64,000 nt of DNA. It comes from JACKHO01 sp041398745. Lineage in GTDB: Bacteria > Planctomycetota > Planctomycetia > Planctomycetales > Planctomycetaceae. The stretch covers positions 1 through 64,000 of the forward strand of contig JAWKUB010000013.1 of assembly GCA_041398745.1 (NCBI GenBank). Direction: 5' to 3'. The position numbers and the translations under genes are program-made. This document shows, in pieces, positions 35,349 through 44,318 of the stretch; the first letter of the stretch is position 1; every line of letters begins with the position of its first letter. Under the pieces are notes generated by a model. That model was not told where the DNA came from, searched no databases, and saw only the letters and a program-made list of their open reading frames with translations.

Positions 35349-36124
35349 ACTTCCAACTCCACATCGGCATCGACTACTCGGGCGCTCAGACGCCAACGTC
35401 CCGCCTCGCCGGACTTCAGGTCTACGCCGCCACGACCGGCCTTCCCGAACGAGTCACCACTCCAGCCGCCCCACAATCCAAAAGTTGGAATTGGACTCGG
35501 CAAGAGATCGCCGAGTGGCTGATCGCACAGGCTCGATCCGGCCAAAGGTTCATCGCCGGGATCGACCACGGGTTCTCGTTCCCCGTCAACTACTTCGAGC
35601 GATACAAGCTCACGTCGTGGCCTGAGTTCCTCGAAGACTTCGTGGCTCACTGGCCCACACACGAGCCGCACACCTACGTCGATTTCATCCGTGATCGAGA
35701 GGAAGGTCCGCCAGACCGCACCGGCAGCAGCGCAGACTTCCGACTGACCGAGAAATGGACCAGTTCAGCGAAGAGCGTGTTTCTGTTCGATGTACAGGGA
35801 AGCGTGGCCAAGTCCACTCACGCCGGACTTCCGTGGCTGCTGCACATCCGCAGGGAAGTCGGTGATCTCGTTCACTTCTGGCCGTTCGACGGTTGGGAGG
35901 TGCCCGACCACAAGAGCGTGATCGCCGAGGTGTATCCGTCGATCATCAGGAATCGGTATCCACGAGAGGACCGCACCGCCGACCAACAGGATGCCTACGC
36001 CATCACTCGCTGGCTCACTGAGATGGATGAGCGTGGATTCTTGAAGCGGTACTTCGACCCGCCATTGACCGACGAAGAGCGAAAGGTCGCTGATCTCGAA
36101 GGCTGGATACTGGGGATCATGTGA
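35345..36124 (+). CDS. RNase H-like DUF429-type protein
   Basis: 259 residues from MNFQLHIGIDYSGAQTPTSR, overlapping the helicase gene by ATGA. Conserved acidic positions fit an RNase H-like fold: GIDYSG (Asp), GIDHGFSFP (Asp), VIAEVYPSI (Glu) and TADQQDAYAI (Asp). This DUF429-like pattern is an inference from motif order. The family is of unknown function; the fold often belongs to nucleases. Its coupling to the operon suggests it is part of the same unit. Confidence 0.68.
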   Translation: MNFQLHIGIDYSGAQTPTSRLAGLQVYAATTGLPERVTTPAAPQSKSWNWTRQEIAEWLIAQARSGQRFIAGIDHGFSFPVNYFERYKLTSWPEFLEDFVAHWPTHEPHTYVDFIRDREEGPPDRTGSSADFRLTEKWTSSAKSVFLFDVQGSVAKSTHAGLPWLLHIRREVGDLVHFWPFDGWEVPDHKSVIAEVYPSIIRNRYPREDRTADQQDAYAITRWLTEMDERGFLKRYFDPPLTDEERKVADLEGWILGIM

Positions 36125-36456
36125 TGGCGATGAAGAAACCTCAGATCGTTGGCCGCTGGCGGATCACGTCGATGACGGAGTGGGATCAGGACTTTGTGGA
36201 CGAAGAGGTTCCCGGCTATTTCGAATTCACGAAGGATGGCCTCGGCGAGTTCCAGTTCGGCTACGTCCGTTGCGGAATCGATTGGCGATCCACTGAGCGT
36301 GATGACCAGCCAGCAGTCGAGTTCTCGTTCGACGGCATGGATGAAATGACGCCGACTTCAGGTCGAGGCTGGGCAGTTCTCGACGGCAACACGCTCGACG
36401 GGATGATCTTTTTCCATCAGGGCGATGAATCTGAATTCACAGCAAAGCGAGCATAA
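36124..36456 (+). CDS. Small conserved hypothetical protein (110 aa)
   Basis: 110 residues starting MAMKKPQIVGRWRITSMTEW; TGATG overlap with the previous gene. The pattern (GRWRI..W..DFVD, GYFEF..DGLGEFQFG, GWAVLDGNTLDGMIFFHQGD) fits a small beta-barrel of calycin style. I recall the same family next to unrelated genes in many bacteria, function unknown. Confidence 0.7.
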   Translation: MAMKKPQIVGRWRITSMTEWDQDFVDEEVPGYFEFTKDGLGEFQFGYVRCGIDWRSTERDDQPAVEFSFDGMDEMTPTSGRGWAVLDGNTLDGMIFFHQGDESEFTAKRA

Positions 36457-36488
36457 GCCCCTCCACTTCACCTGAAAGGAAACAACTC

Positions 36489-37238
36489 ATGATGACGAAT
36501 GCACACACCGGAACCACCATCGACGAAGTGGCGGCGGGAATCTACCGCATCAACACGCCACTGCGGATCGACGCAATCCCCGGAGGCTTCAACATCAGCC
36601 AGTACCTCATCGTGGACGACGAGCCGATGATCTTCCACACCGGCTGGAGAAAGTGGTTTCCATTCGTCTCGGAAGCGATCTCGAAGGTGATCCCGCTCGA
36701 CCGCATTCGGCACATCGGCTACTCCCATTTCGAGGGCGACGAGTCTGGGGCCATGAACGACTTTCTGGCTGTCGCACCGCAGGCGGTTCCATTTGCCAGT
36801 CATGTCAGCGTGATGACATCACTCAACGATCAGGCTGACCGGGCAGGTCGAGGCTTGGCTGACGGCGAGACGTTCTCGACTGGGAAGAAGACGTGGCAAT
36901 GGATCGACACGCCCCATGTGCCGCACGGTTGGGACTGCGGAGTCCTCTTCGATCAATCGACCGGAACGCTCCTGTGCGGCGACCTGTTCACTCAGCCCGG
37001 AGCAGAAACGCCACCCGTCACGAAATCCGAAATCCTCACTGCCAGCGAAGCGATGAGGAAGCCGATGGACTACTACGCCCACTCAACGAAGACCACGAAG
37101 ATTCTAGAGCGTCTGGCGTCACTGAATCCCACGACTCTCGCCTGTCAGCATGGAAGCGCCTACAGGGGCGACGGGGCTGCCTTACTCCGAGAACTCGTTG
37201 CGATCCTCGAAAAAGAACAACGGGCTGAACTGGCCTGA
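36489..37238 (+). CDS. Metallo-beta-lactamase-fold hydrolase (ODP/flavodiiron-like)
   Basis: 249 residues. The metal motif is SHFEGDESGAMNDF (HxExD), as in flavodiiron and oxygen-sensor-like members, followed by ASHVS, CGDLFTQ (Asp) and CQHGSAYRG (His). No flavodoxin domain follows, so it is a stand-alone ODP-type protein. Possibly binds a di-iron centre; substrate unknown. Preceded by GAAAGGAAACAACTC ribosome site. Confidence 0.82.
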   Translation: MMTNAHTGTTIDEVAAGIYRINTPLRIDAIPGGFNISQYLIVDDEPMIFHTGWRKWFPFVSEAISKVIPLDRIRHIGYSHFEGDESGAMNDFLAVAPQAVPFASHVSVMTSLNDQADRAGRGLADGETFSTGKKTWQWIDTPHVPHGWDCGVLFDQSTGTLLCGDLFTQPGAETPPVTKSEILTASEAMRKPMDYYAHSTKTTKILERLASLNPTTLACQHGSAYRGDGAALLRELVAILEKEQRAELA

Positions 37239-37280
37239 ACCAACATCGGAATGACTGCGCCGCAAGGAAGCTGAAACGAG

Positions 37281-37970
37281 ATGAGCGACAACGTATTTTT
37301 ACCCGGACCATCGGAGAACACTGTCCGATCTGCCAACGGCCAAGTCCTGACCGTTCCCACTGGCTGGGTTCTCTTGCCGCCCGGCGATGCCGCCCTGACT
37401 CGCAGAGTCAAGGCCGCTGGCGACCACTGGATCGTGCAGGAGAAGAAAGGCCGCAAGGTCTTCTCACGAGGGGTGTGGGCACCAGCAGAAGCCATCGACC
37501 GTATCCGGGCCGATCTCGAAGCCGAACGATCCACCGAGGGTTACGCCAAGCGAAAGGCTGCCGACGCCAAACGACGAGAGAACGTCCAAGCAGAATACGT
37601 CGAGGATTTCTTCGGAGCAGTCGTGGCCTTCCTCGACTTCCATTCCAATCACGCTGAACTGGGCCAGCAGCTTGCCCGAGCCGTGACCGATCATGCCACG
37701 CCGGTTGGCAGTGGCACCGTGGCACGGACAAAACGCATTCCGGTCGAACAACGGGCCGAAGCTGCCGTCATTGCTTGGATGCGTCACCATACGACCGGCT
37801 ACGATGACATGGTGATTCCACGAGTCAAAGGCAAACGGCGTGAAGTTCGCCGGATGTTGGCCCAGCGGTCGAAGGAGTTGCTGGCCCGGTATCGGCGGGG
37901 AGAGATGAACGGGGAATATTGCCCGCTGCGACTGGCAATCGAGAAGAAGAAGCAAGAGGATCAGCCATGA
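37281..37970 (+). CDS. DUF2293 protein
   Basis: 229 residues. VFSRGVWAP, RENVQAEYVEDFF, HATPVGSGTVARTKRIP and AAVIAWMRHHTTGYD..IPRVKGKRREVRR match the DUF2293 signature across its length. Highly basic C-terminus suggests nucleic-acid binding. Function of the family is unknown. Overlaps the following gene by ATGA. Confidence 0.85.
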   Translation: MSDNVFLPGPSENTVRSANGQVLTVPTGWVLLPPGDAALTRRVKAAGDHWIVQEKKGRKVFSRGVWAPAEAIDRIRADLEAERSTEGYAKRKAADAKRRENVQAEYVEDFFGAVVAFLDFHSNHAELGQQLARAVTDHATPVGSGTVARTKRIPVEQRAEAAVIAWMRHHTTGYDDMVIPRVKGKRREVRRMLAQRSKELLARYRRGEMNGEYCPLRLAIEKKKQEDQP

Positions 37971-38749
37971 GAACGATCATCACGCTGGCGGCGCTGCTCG
38001 CCGTTTCGTCGGTAAATGCCCAAGAGTTGCGCAACGTGACCTGCGAAGGGACGTACCAGCATCACCTGCAAGGCATCTGTGCTGACACGGAAGCAATCTA
38101 CTGGTCCTTCACGACAACCCTTGTGAAGACCGATCTCGATGGCAAGCTGCTGAAGAAGGTGCCGGTTGCCAATCACCACGGCGATCTGTGTTTCCATGAC
38201 GGGAAGCTCTATGTCGCCGTGAACCTCGGCAAGTTCAACGATCCCAAAGGCAACGCCGACTCGTGGGTGTATGTCTACGACGCCCACACGCTCAGGGAGA
38301 TTTCTCGGCACGAAGTGCAAGAGGTGTTTCATGGCGCTGGTGGCATCGGCTTTCGCAACGGCCACTTCTTCGTCGTGGGCGGATTGCCCGATGGAATCGA
38401 GGAGAACTACGTCTACGAATACGACGGTGAGTTCAAGTTCGTGAAGAAGAACGTCATCAAAAGCGGCCACACGCATCTGGGGATTCAGACGGTGACTTTC
38501 GCCCATGACCGCTGGTGGTTCGGCTGCTATGGCGACCCGAAAACCCTGCTCGTCACTGACGCCGACTTCCAGATGAAGGGGCAGTACGAGTTCGACTGCT
38601 CGCTGGGGATTGAAGGGCTTCCTGACGGTCGCTTGTTGTCGGCGACTGGAAGATGCGAGAAGGACAAGGGCTGCACGGGTAGCGTCGGAGTGGCAGTGGC
38701 CGATGCAAAGACCGGACTGAAGTTATTGGGACAAGGCGATCAGAAATGA
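37967..38749 (+). CDS. Exported beta-propeller-like protein
   Basis: 260 residues from MRTIITLAALLAVSSVNAQE, a clear signal peptide with cleavage after NAQ or VNA. The mature part is made of repeated strand blocks (DLCFHDGKLYVAVNLG, GGIGFRNGHFFVVGGLPDG, TVTFAHDRWWFGCYGDPKTLLV), as in SMP-30/NHL-type propellers. Periplasmic location expected. Coupled to the following phosphoesterase gene by ATGA, so the two exported proteins may act together. Confidence 0.75.
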   Translation: MRTIITLAALLAVSSVNAQELRNVTCEGTYQHHLQGICADTEAIYWSFTTTLVKTDLDGKLLKKVPVANHHGDLCFHDGKLYVAVNLGKFNDPKGNADSWVYVYDAHTLREISRHEVQEVFHGAGGIGFRNGHFFVVGGLPDGIEENYVYEYDGEFKFVKKNVIKSGHTHLGIQTVTFAHDRWWFGCYGDPKTLLVTDADFQMKGQYEFDCSLGIEGLPDGRLLSATGRCEKDKGCTGSVGVAVADAKTGLKLLGQGDQK

Positions 38750-39645
38750 CCATCGACAATTACCATGTCCGCATCGGACGACGAGCCTTCCTGAAGCACG
38801 GGACGCTCGTGCTGGCAGCCGCCTCGCTCAGTTCGTCGAGTTTGCTCGCCGATGACGAGGTTCCCCGTCTGCGTGTGGGACTCGTGACCGACCTGCACTA
38901 TGCCGACAAAGCACCGGCTGGAACTCGGCATTACCGGGAGACGCTCGCCAAGCTCGAAGAAGCAGCACGACAGTTCGAGAAAGACAACCCGTCGTTTCTA
39001 GTGGAACTGGGCGACTTCATCGACGCTGCCGACTCAGTGGATGTTGAGCAGAGCTACCTCAAGACGATCAACGGTAAGTTTTCAGCGATCTGCAAGGACC
39101 GGCATTACGTCTTGGGAAACCATTGTGTAGACACGCTGAAGAAAGAAGAGTTCTTGGGAGGTGTCGAGCAGGAGAAGTCGTACTACTCGTTTGACCGGGA
39201 CGGCTTCCATTTTGTAGTGCTGGACTCCTGCTTCCGCAGCGACGGCGAGCCGTATGGCCGTAAGAATTTCCAGTGGACCGATGCCAATGTTCCGGCTGCG
39301 GAGATCGAGTGGCTGGAAAGCGATCTCAAGGCCAACGACATGCCAGTGATCGTATTTGCCCATCAACGACTGGATGTCAGCAACAACCACGGCGTGAAGA
39401 ATAATGCTGATGTGCGAAAAGTCCTCGAAGCATCCGGCAGGGTGTTGGCCGTTTTCCAAGGGCACAGCCATCAGAACGACCTGAAGAATGTTGGCGGCAT
39501 CCACTACTGCACGCTGGTTGCGATGGTGGAAGGCTCGGGGACTGAGAACAACGGCTATTCGCTCATGGAGATTGAGCCGAACGGCACGATCCACCTCACC
39601 GGCTTTCGCAACCAGAAGTCCTACGACTGGGAGCGTCAGAAGTGA
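38746..39645 (+). CDS. Exported calcineurin-like metallophosphoesterase
   Basis: 299 residues. N-terminal twin-arginine-like signal (RIGRRAFLKHGTLVLAAASL). The five phosphoesterase blocks are present: DLHYAD, GDFID, GNHCVD, AHQRLD and GHSHQND. Binds two metals and hydrolyses phosphodiester or phosphomonoester bonds outside the cytoplasm. ATGA overlaps on both sides place it in an operon with the propeller protein and a DUF1653 gene. Confidence 0.88.
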   Translation: MTIDNYHVRIGRRAFLKHGTLVLAAASLSSSSLLADDEVPRLRVGLVTDLHYADKAPAGTRHYRETLAKLEEAARQFEKDNPSFLVELGDFIDAADSVDVEQSYLKTINGKFSAICKDRHYVLGNHCVDTLKKEEFLGGVEQEKSYYSFDRDGFHFVVLDSCFRSDGEPYGRKNFQWTDANVPAAEIEWLESDLKANDMPVIVFAHQRLDVSNNHGVKNNADVRKVLEASGRVLAVFQGHSHQNDLKNVGGIHYCTLVAMVEGSGTENNGYSLMEIEPNGTIHLTGFRNQKSYDWERQK

Positions 39646-39857
39646 GCATCAAGCAGGGCCGTTACCGCCACTACAAGGGCAATGAATACATCGTCGTCGG
39701 TGTTGCTCTGCACAGCGAGACCGAGGAAGAACTCGTCGTCTATCAGCAGGATTACGGGGAGAAGAGCTTGTGGGTACGTCCGCTGGCGATGCTTCTGGAG
39801 ATTGTCGAGGCGGACGGCAAGCAGATGCCTCGGTTTGAGTTCTTTGGCGAGAAGTAG
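39642..39857 (+). CDS. DUF1653 protein
   Basis: 71 residues. GRYRHYKGNEYIVVGVALHSETEEELVVYQ and SLWVRPLAML match the DUF1653 signature, a small SH3-like domain of unknown role. Overlaps the phosphoesterase gene by ATGA. Confidence 0.87.
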   Translation: MSIKQGRYRHYKGNEYIVVGVALHSETEEELVVYQQDYGEKSLWVRPLAMLLEIVEADGKQMPRFEFFGEK

Positions 39858-39865
39858 AGCAACAA

Positions 39866-40432
39866 GTGTCAGAGCTTCAGGATCAGTTCGACTCCCAGCA
39901 ATTCACCAACGGCTACCAGTTGGTGAACGGGGTCGCCATGCACACTGAGAACCCCGAACACTTCCACGTCCCACCCGATGTCATCAAGCGGCATGTCAGG
40001 CCCGGCCAGTTTGTCGAACTCAGAATCGACTCACCGAGGTTCTCAGTCCACGAGGATGCTGCTGAGAAGTGCAACTGCCCATCGTGCAAGGGCGAGATGA
40101 CAAAGCCGGTCCTGAAACACGACCATCCAGCGTCACTTGCCCCACTGCCCAAGCAGAATGTCCCGTCCCGTGGCTGGGGAGAAGACTTCTGGGTTCGAGT
40201 CATCGAGCGGTCAAAATGCTACTTCCGTAGTGTCGTGGACAATCCGCTGGTCGAAGCTCGGCTACATGGAATGAAGCAAGGAGACCAGATTGTGTTCCAC
40301 GAGGACCACATCTTGGCCGTTCACGACATCCACCGACATGAGCTTGTCGCTGGGATGGAAGTGGCCGACCTGAAGGAATTGGCTCAGTGGGATGGAGAGA
40401 TGCGGAAAAAGGCAACAGGTCAGGGAGGATAA
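39866..40432 (+). CDS. Hypothetical protein with Cys pair (188 aa)
   Basis: 188 residues, GTG start at 39866 eight nt after the DUF1653 stop. Contains CNCPSCKGEMTKPV, a possible half zinc site, in a mostly beta body (GQFVELRIDSPRFSVHE, RLHGMKQGDQIVFHEDHILAVHDIHR). No family recognised. Confidence 0.68.
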   Translation: MSELQDQFDSQQFTNGYQLVNGVAMHTENPEHFHVPPDVIKRHVRPGQFVELRIDSPRFSVHEDAAEKCNCPSCKGEMTKPVLKHDHPASLAPLPKQNVPSRGWGEDFWVRVIERSKCYFRSVVDNPLVEARLHGMKQGDQIVFHEDHILAVHDIHRHELVAGMEVADLKELAQWDGEMRKKATGQGG

Positions 40433-40436
40433 GTCC

Positions 40437-41669
40437 GTGCGTTGTAGAATTCATCGAGGTTGTCATGAGATCGGCGGAAACTGCGTCGAAGTCGAATCGC
40501 AGGGGAAGCGGATCGTCTTGGACATTGGCTTGCCGCTGAAAGATGAAGGTGAAACCTCCGTCCCTGACATCAGTGGCCTGACTTCTGCCGATGACAGCTT
40601 GCTTGGCGTCTTCATCTCGCACCCACATCCCGACCATTATGGTCTGCTGGAGAAGATCACGCAGCCGGTTCCGGTCTACATGGGAGAGGCGTCCCGGCGC
40701 ATCATCGATGTCAGTGCCTTTTTCACGCCCTTACCCCCGCTGGGAAAAATCGATCCGCATAGTCTCAGCGTTAAAAAAGCGATTCACCTCGCCCCGTTCA
40801 CCGTCACACCCTTTCGCATCGATCATTCAGCCTACGACAGCTATTGCCTGCTTGTCGAAGCGGATGGAAAGCGTCTGTTTTACTCTGGCGACATTCGAGG
40901 ACACGGGCGCAATGCCCATCTCTTCGACGATCTCCTTCGCAATCCACCACAGGACATCGATGATTTCATCTGCGAGGGAACCCAGATCGGTCGTCGTCCA
41001 GATTTCGCCTTCCCCGACGAACTTTCAGTGGCAGATGGGATGGTCGAGGTTTTCAAAGAGACTAAAGGCATGTGCTTAGTCTGGTGTTCCGTTCAAAACA
41101 TCGAGCGTCTCATCTCAATCTGGGATGCCTGCCAGAGATCACAGAGACAGTTGATCCTCGACATGTACACCGCTGAGATCATTCGGGCTGCTGGTGATGA
41201 AGCACTCCCGAAGCCCGGCAAGAGCGGAGTCACGGTTTACTTACCTTACAGCCAAAAGCAGAAGATTAAACGAGAGAAGGCGTTCCACATCTCGAACCCG
41301 TACTATCCACATCGCATCTACCGGGATGCGTTGGCGGAAGCGGCTTCTGGCTCCGTGATGGTCTTCCGCCCGAGTATGCTGAGAGACCTTCAGCGAGCGA
41401 AATGCTTGAATTGTGCCAGTTTGATAAGCTCAGTTTGGTCTGGTTACGTTCATCGTAACCGCAAAGAGCTTGACGAGATGGCTGCCTTGGGAATTCAACG
41501 AAAACAAATTCATACATCTGGTCATGCAACAGTGGACGAGCTTCGACGGTTTGTCGAGGCGGTCCCAGCCAGACGAGTCGTCCCGATTCACTTGGAAGAT
41601 CGAGAGGGATTCGCAGAGTTGTCAGATCGGGTAGAAGTCAAGAACGATCACGAGTGGTGGGAGGTATAG
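40437..41669 (+). CDS. Metallo-beta-lactamase-fold, beta-CASP/RNase J-like hydrolase
   Basis: 410 residues; GTG at 40437 after GGGAGGATAAGTCC. Motifs: GGNCVEVESQGKRIVLDIG, the HxHxDH site SHPHPDHYGLL (about 65), DHSAYDSY, YSGDIRGHG and HTSGHATVDELRRFV near the C-terminus, the last as in RNase J and beta-CASP nucleases. Probably an RNA or DNA nuclease. One base before the start of the PD-(D/E)XK gene, so the two form a pair. Confidence 0.82.
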   Translation: MRCRIHRGCHEIGGNCVEVESQGKRIVLDIGLPLKDEGETSVPDISGLTSADDSLLGVFISHPHPDHYGLLEKITQPVPVYMGEASRRIIDVSAFFTPLPPLGKIDPHSLSVKKAIHLAPFTVTPFRIDHSAYDSYCLLVEADGKRLFYSGDIRGHGRNAHLFDDLLRNPPQDIDDFICEGTQIGRRPDFAFPDELSVADGMVEVFKETKGMCLVWCSVQNIERLISIWDACQRSQRQLILDMYTAEIIRAAGDEALPKPGKSGVTVYLPYSQKQKIKREKAFHISNPYYPHRIYRDALAEAASGSVMVFRPSMLRDLQRAKCLNCASLISSVWSGYVHRNRKELDEMAALGIQRKQIHTSGHATVDELRRFVEAVPARRVVPIHLEDREGFAELSDRVEVKNDHEWWEV

Positions 41670-42071
41670 AGTGGGCAAGAAGCAACTTGGAGCAGCGAAG
41701 GTTAATACAAATGCTGGAGCAATCTGGTGCCATCTCTCTTCTCAGGGTGACGCATTGAAGTTGAGGCGGTATTCGGAGGGAACCGTATTTGAATTCGATG
41801 CAGAAAGTGACGAAATTGAAGATTTTGTTCCACTAGCAGACTGCAAACAACTCGTTGAAGCAAAGAGCTATTCACACACGCAGATCAAAGTGTGGACAAA
41901 GATTCTTCAAATTCTGGCGGAAGGGAAAAGGCCCCCGCAAGGACGGTCGGCCAAGCCTTCCACTGCTGGCAACATCGTTGTCCCAATCTCGGAACTACGC
42001 CGTGTTTATGCCGCACTTAAGCTCTTTGATGAAGCGACATACAAAAACATGGCAGGTTTCTATTGCGACAA

Positions 42072-42081
42072 TCCAAAGTCC
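42072..42081. repeat. Target-site duplication, left
   Basis: TCCAAAGTCC, identical to the copy at 43372-43381 on the other side of the insertion sequence. Confidence 0.93.
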
Positions 42082-43371
42082 CACGGTCAGCGCACACTAA
42101 GTGTTTTGAATCCAATGACTTCGAGCAGGAAGTCCCAGTTCCAGCCGCAGGAGCGGCGTTTCATGGCCAGGCTCGACTTCGCGGGATGTTGTTTGAGGAG
42201 CGACAATGTGAACCGGCGGAGCCAGGCCATATTCTCCGTCTCCTGCCGTTGGCGCGACCGGAGTTGATCTTCGCGATACGTGACATCGAGGCTCCAGTGG
42301 CAGGTATTTTCGATGCCCCAGTGACTGCGCACCGACTTCGCAAACTGGCCTACATGTAGCGGGAGGCTGCTGAGATAATAATGCGTTTCTATCGAGTGTT
42401 TCTGGCCGTCGGACCACTCGTATACGCACAGGCCAATGGTTTTCAGGCCTTTCCAGCGCTGGCTGCCCAGGAAGGCATTCGGAACTTCAAATTGAATGTA
42501 AGTGCGCGTTTCCTGGCGTCCATGCCGAGGCTTCTGCGGTTGGTCGACCAGTCGTTCGTGAGCGACATCGGCGAAGTCATTCTCGACGTGTTCTGCGACA
42601 AATTCGAGGGCCGCCTGATACAGCAATCCCTGGTTCTTTTTGAGTGAGAGAACGTAGTTCCCTTTGCCGTTCACAATTTGTTCTGCAATGGCGGTTTGAG
42701 TTCCCATGGCATCGATCGTAATGACCGCACCATCCAGGTCAATCAGTCGCAACAGCTCGGGAATCGCTGTGATTTCATTGGATTTTTCCTCGGTGGGAAC
42801 CTGAGCCAGCGTAAGCCCCTGCTCCGAAGCCCATGCGCTGACCAAATGCAAAGGTCCCAAACCATGCCTCGCGTCACGACTCCCTTTGAGGCATTTTCCG
42901 TCGATGGCCACGTGTCTTTGTTCACCTTCTTTCTTGCCTCCCAGAAGTGCTTCGATCCATGAGACGAAACAACTCTGAAACGCTTCGGGATGAAGAGCGC
43001 ACAGGACCCGGCGAAACACATCGCGCGAAGGAATACCGTGCGGCAAATCGAGGATGTCCGGAAGAAGGCTCTGCTTCGACTCGGCCCACTTGCGAATCCC
43101 CGTGGGACCATCAGCCCCCGCCAGAACTCCCATCACCGAAATCGAAACAACCGACACCAACGGATGCCTCCGATTCACCGCCGACCTGGGATCTTCCAAC
43201 TCATTAAAAGCCGTCGTCAACTCTTCTAACGTCGCCGCCTGATTCCTACTGCGCACGCCACTTCCTCCATGTCATCAACCGAATGAACAGGAACGAAGAC
43301 TTATCAAATCAACACCACGAGCGCAACCCCACCCAGCCCCCCTCGTTAACCCAAAGTGCGCGCTGGCCGTG
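42082..43371. mobile_element. ISAs1-family insertion sequence
   Basis: 1290 bp. Terminal inverted repeats CACGGTCAGCGCACACTAAG (left) and CACGGCCAGCGCGCACTTTG (right, reverse complement). Flanked by identical 10-bp target duplications TCCAAAGTCC at 42072-42081 and 43372-43381. The family assignment follows from the transposase. Perfect duplications indicate a recent insertion. Confidence 0.94.
42087..43256 (-). CDS. ISAs1-family transposase
   Basis: 389 residues, intact. N-terminal DDE-associated domain (NELEDPRSAVNRRHPLVSVVSI) and a DDE domain with AIDGKCLKGSRD (first Asp), ITIDAMGTQ (second Asp) and the late SHWGIENTCHWSLDVTYREDQ block (Glu). It cuts and pastes the element. The stop codon lies inside the left inverted repeat. 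Confidence 0.95.
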   Translation of the reverse strand: MRSRNQAATLEELTTAFNELEDPRSAVNRRHPLVSVVSISVMGVLAGADGPTGIRKWAESKQSLLPDILDLPHGIPSRDVFRRVLCALHPEAFQSCFVSWIEALLGGKKEGEQRHVAIDGKCLKGSRDARHGLGPLHLVSAWASEQGLTLAQVPTEEKSNEITAIPELLRLIDLDGAVITIDAMGTQTAIAEQIVNGKGNYVLSLKKNQGLLYQAALEFVAEHVENDFADVAHERLVDQPQKPRHGRQETRTYIQFEVPNAFLGSQRWKGLKTIGLCVYEWSDGQKHSIETHYYLSSLPLHVGQFAKSVRSHWGIENTCHWSLDVTYREDQLRSRQRQETENMAWLRRFTLSLLKQHPAKSSLAMKRRSCGWNWDFLLEVIGFKTLSVR

Positions 43372-43381
43372 TCCAAAGTCC
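43372..43381. repeat. Target-site duplication, right
   Basis: TCCAAAGTCC, identical to the copy at 42072-42081. Confidence 0.93.
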
Positions 43382-44026
43382 CTTGAACGCCTTTGGAATA
43401 ACTCAAGAAAGACATTCAACGAATATCGCAATCAGGATGGCTGGGGGCAGGGAAAGCGTGAGGAACTTCCACAGGCTCCGCAACGCCTTAGCGATGTCTC
43501 AACAACAAATGAGTTTACTGCGTTTCTTGAACAGAATGGCCTTGGTGACGAAAAAACGAGATACACGTTCGTCGAGCGTGAATTGAATCCGTGGAGTACC
43601 AGACTCGGCATGTTTTCCAACAAGTTACCAGCGACCAAGAGTGGCAGAGGCGGAATGGACCTTCTGCTTCAATCGCAAGCGAGCGGGTTTCCAGTCGTTG
43701 GAGAAGTCAAAGTAAAGAATGACAAGAACGCATTCTTCGCATTGATACAGGCGATGACCTACGCTGTTGAACTGTCGACACCTGGTCAACTCAATCGGCT
43801 AACAAAACACTTTGTTGAATTCGGTCAACTGGAACCAAGTAAAGCTGGTGTCGAAATCGCCATCCTTATGGTGAATCCTGTAAACGACAGGACGCTTGAT
43901 CCCGTGCTGCGACTGATTGGGAAGCTGAATCAGCGTAAGAAGTGCGACGGCTTAGCTCAACTTAGATTGCTAAACAATTGTGGCGAAGAATGGAAAATAT
44001 ACTCATGAAGCAACGGTGTTTTGTTA

Positions 44027-44216
44027 ATGGACTCCGAACCAAAAAAAACGCCGCCCCGACCGTGATCGTCGTGCCCGGCAAGACGACTGGACGGCTCGCA
44101 TCATTTATTTATGCCTTGTCCAGAGTCGAAGCCAGTAGGACGCCAAAGCCATCGCCTAAGAACTCGAAGTCACGGGACAAGCAGTCTACCGTGATATGCA
44201 AGCACGGGAAGCTTGA
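44027..44216 (+). pseudogene. Decayed HTH-type gene
   Basis: An ATG opens MDSEPKK; dropping one A from the A8 run at 44041-44048 continues the frame through RRPDRDRRARQDDWTARIIY to QSRSQ-stop-DAKAIA-stop-ELEVTGQAVYRDMQAREA. Two in-frame stops (TAG, TAA) plus the frameshift indicate a dead gene. The last segment looks like an HTH recognition helix. 44217-44318 holds nothing recognisable. Confidence 0.5.
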
Positions 44217-44318
44217 ATCAGACGAATCTTCCTACATCCTACCGAAACATGGTCCGCAGCTTCTTTTTCAGTTGGTGTCCACTTGGTCCATTTGCTTTGC
44301 AAAATGCTCTTCGTGGCT

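Larger units (their letters stand above)
41671..44008 (+). pseudogene. PD-(D/E)XK nuclease-like gene split by an insertion sequence
   Basis: Codons 1-137 (41671-42081) and the rest (43382-44008) join in frame exactly when the insertion and one target copy are removed (DNPKS then LERLWNN), giving a 345-residue protein. N-terminal half unknown; C-terminal part has RGGMDLLL..GFPVVGEVKVKNDKNAF, the D..ExK core of a PD-(D/E)XK nuclease. The upstream partner at 40437 is intact, so the two-gene unit is now crippled. Confidence 0.88.

Noticed and set aside
42087..42267. C-terminal extension of the split nuclease into the insertion sequence
   Set aside because: This part is read from the IS terminal repeat and transposase antisense; the true continuation lies after 43381.
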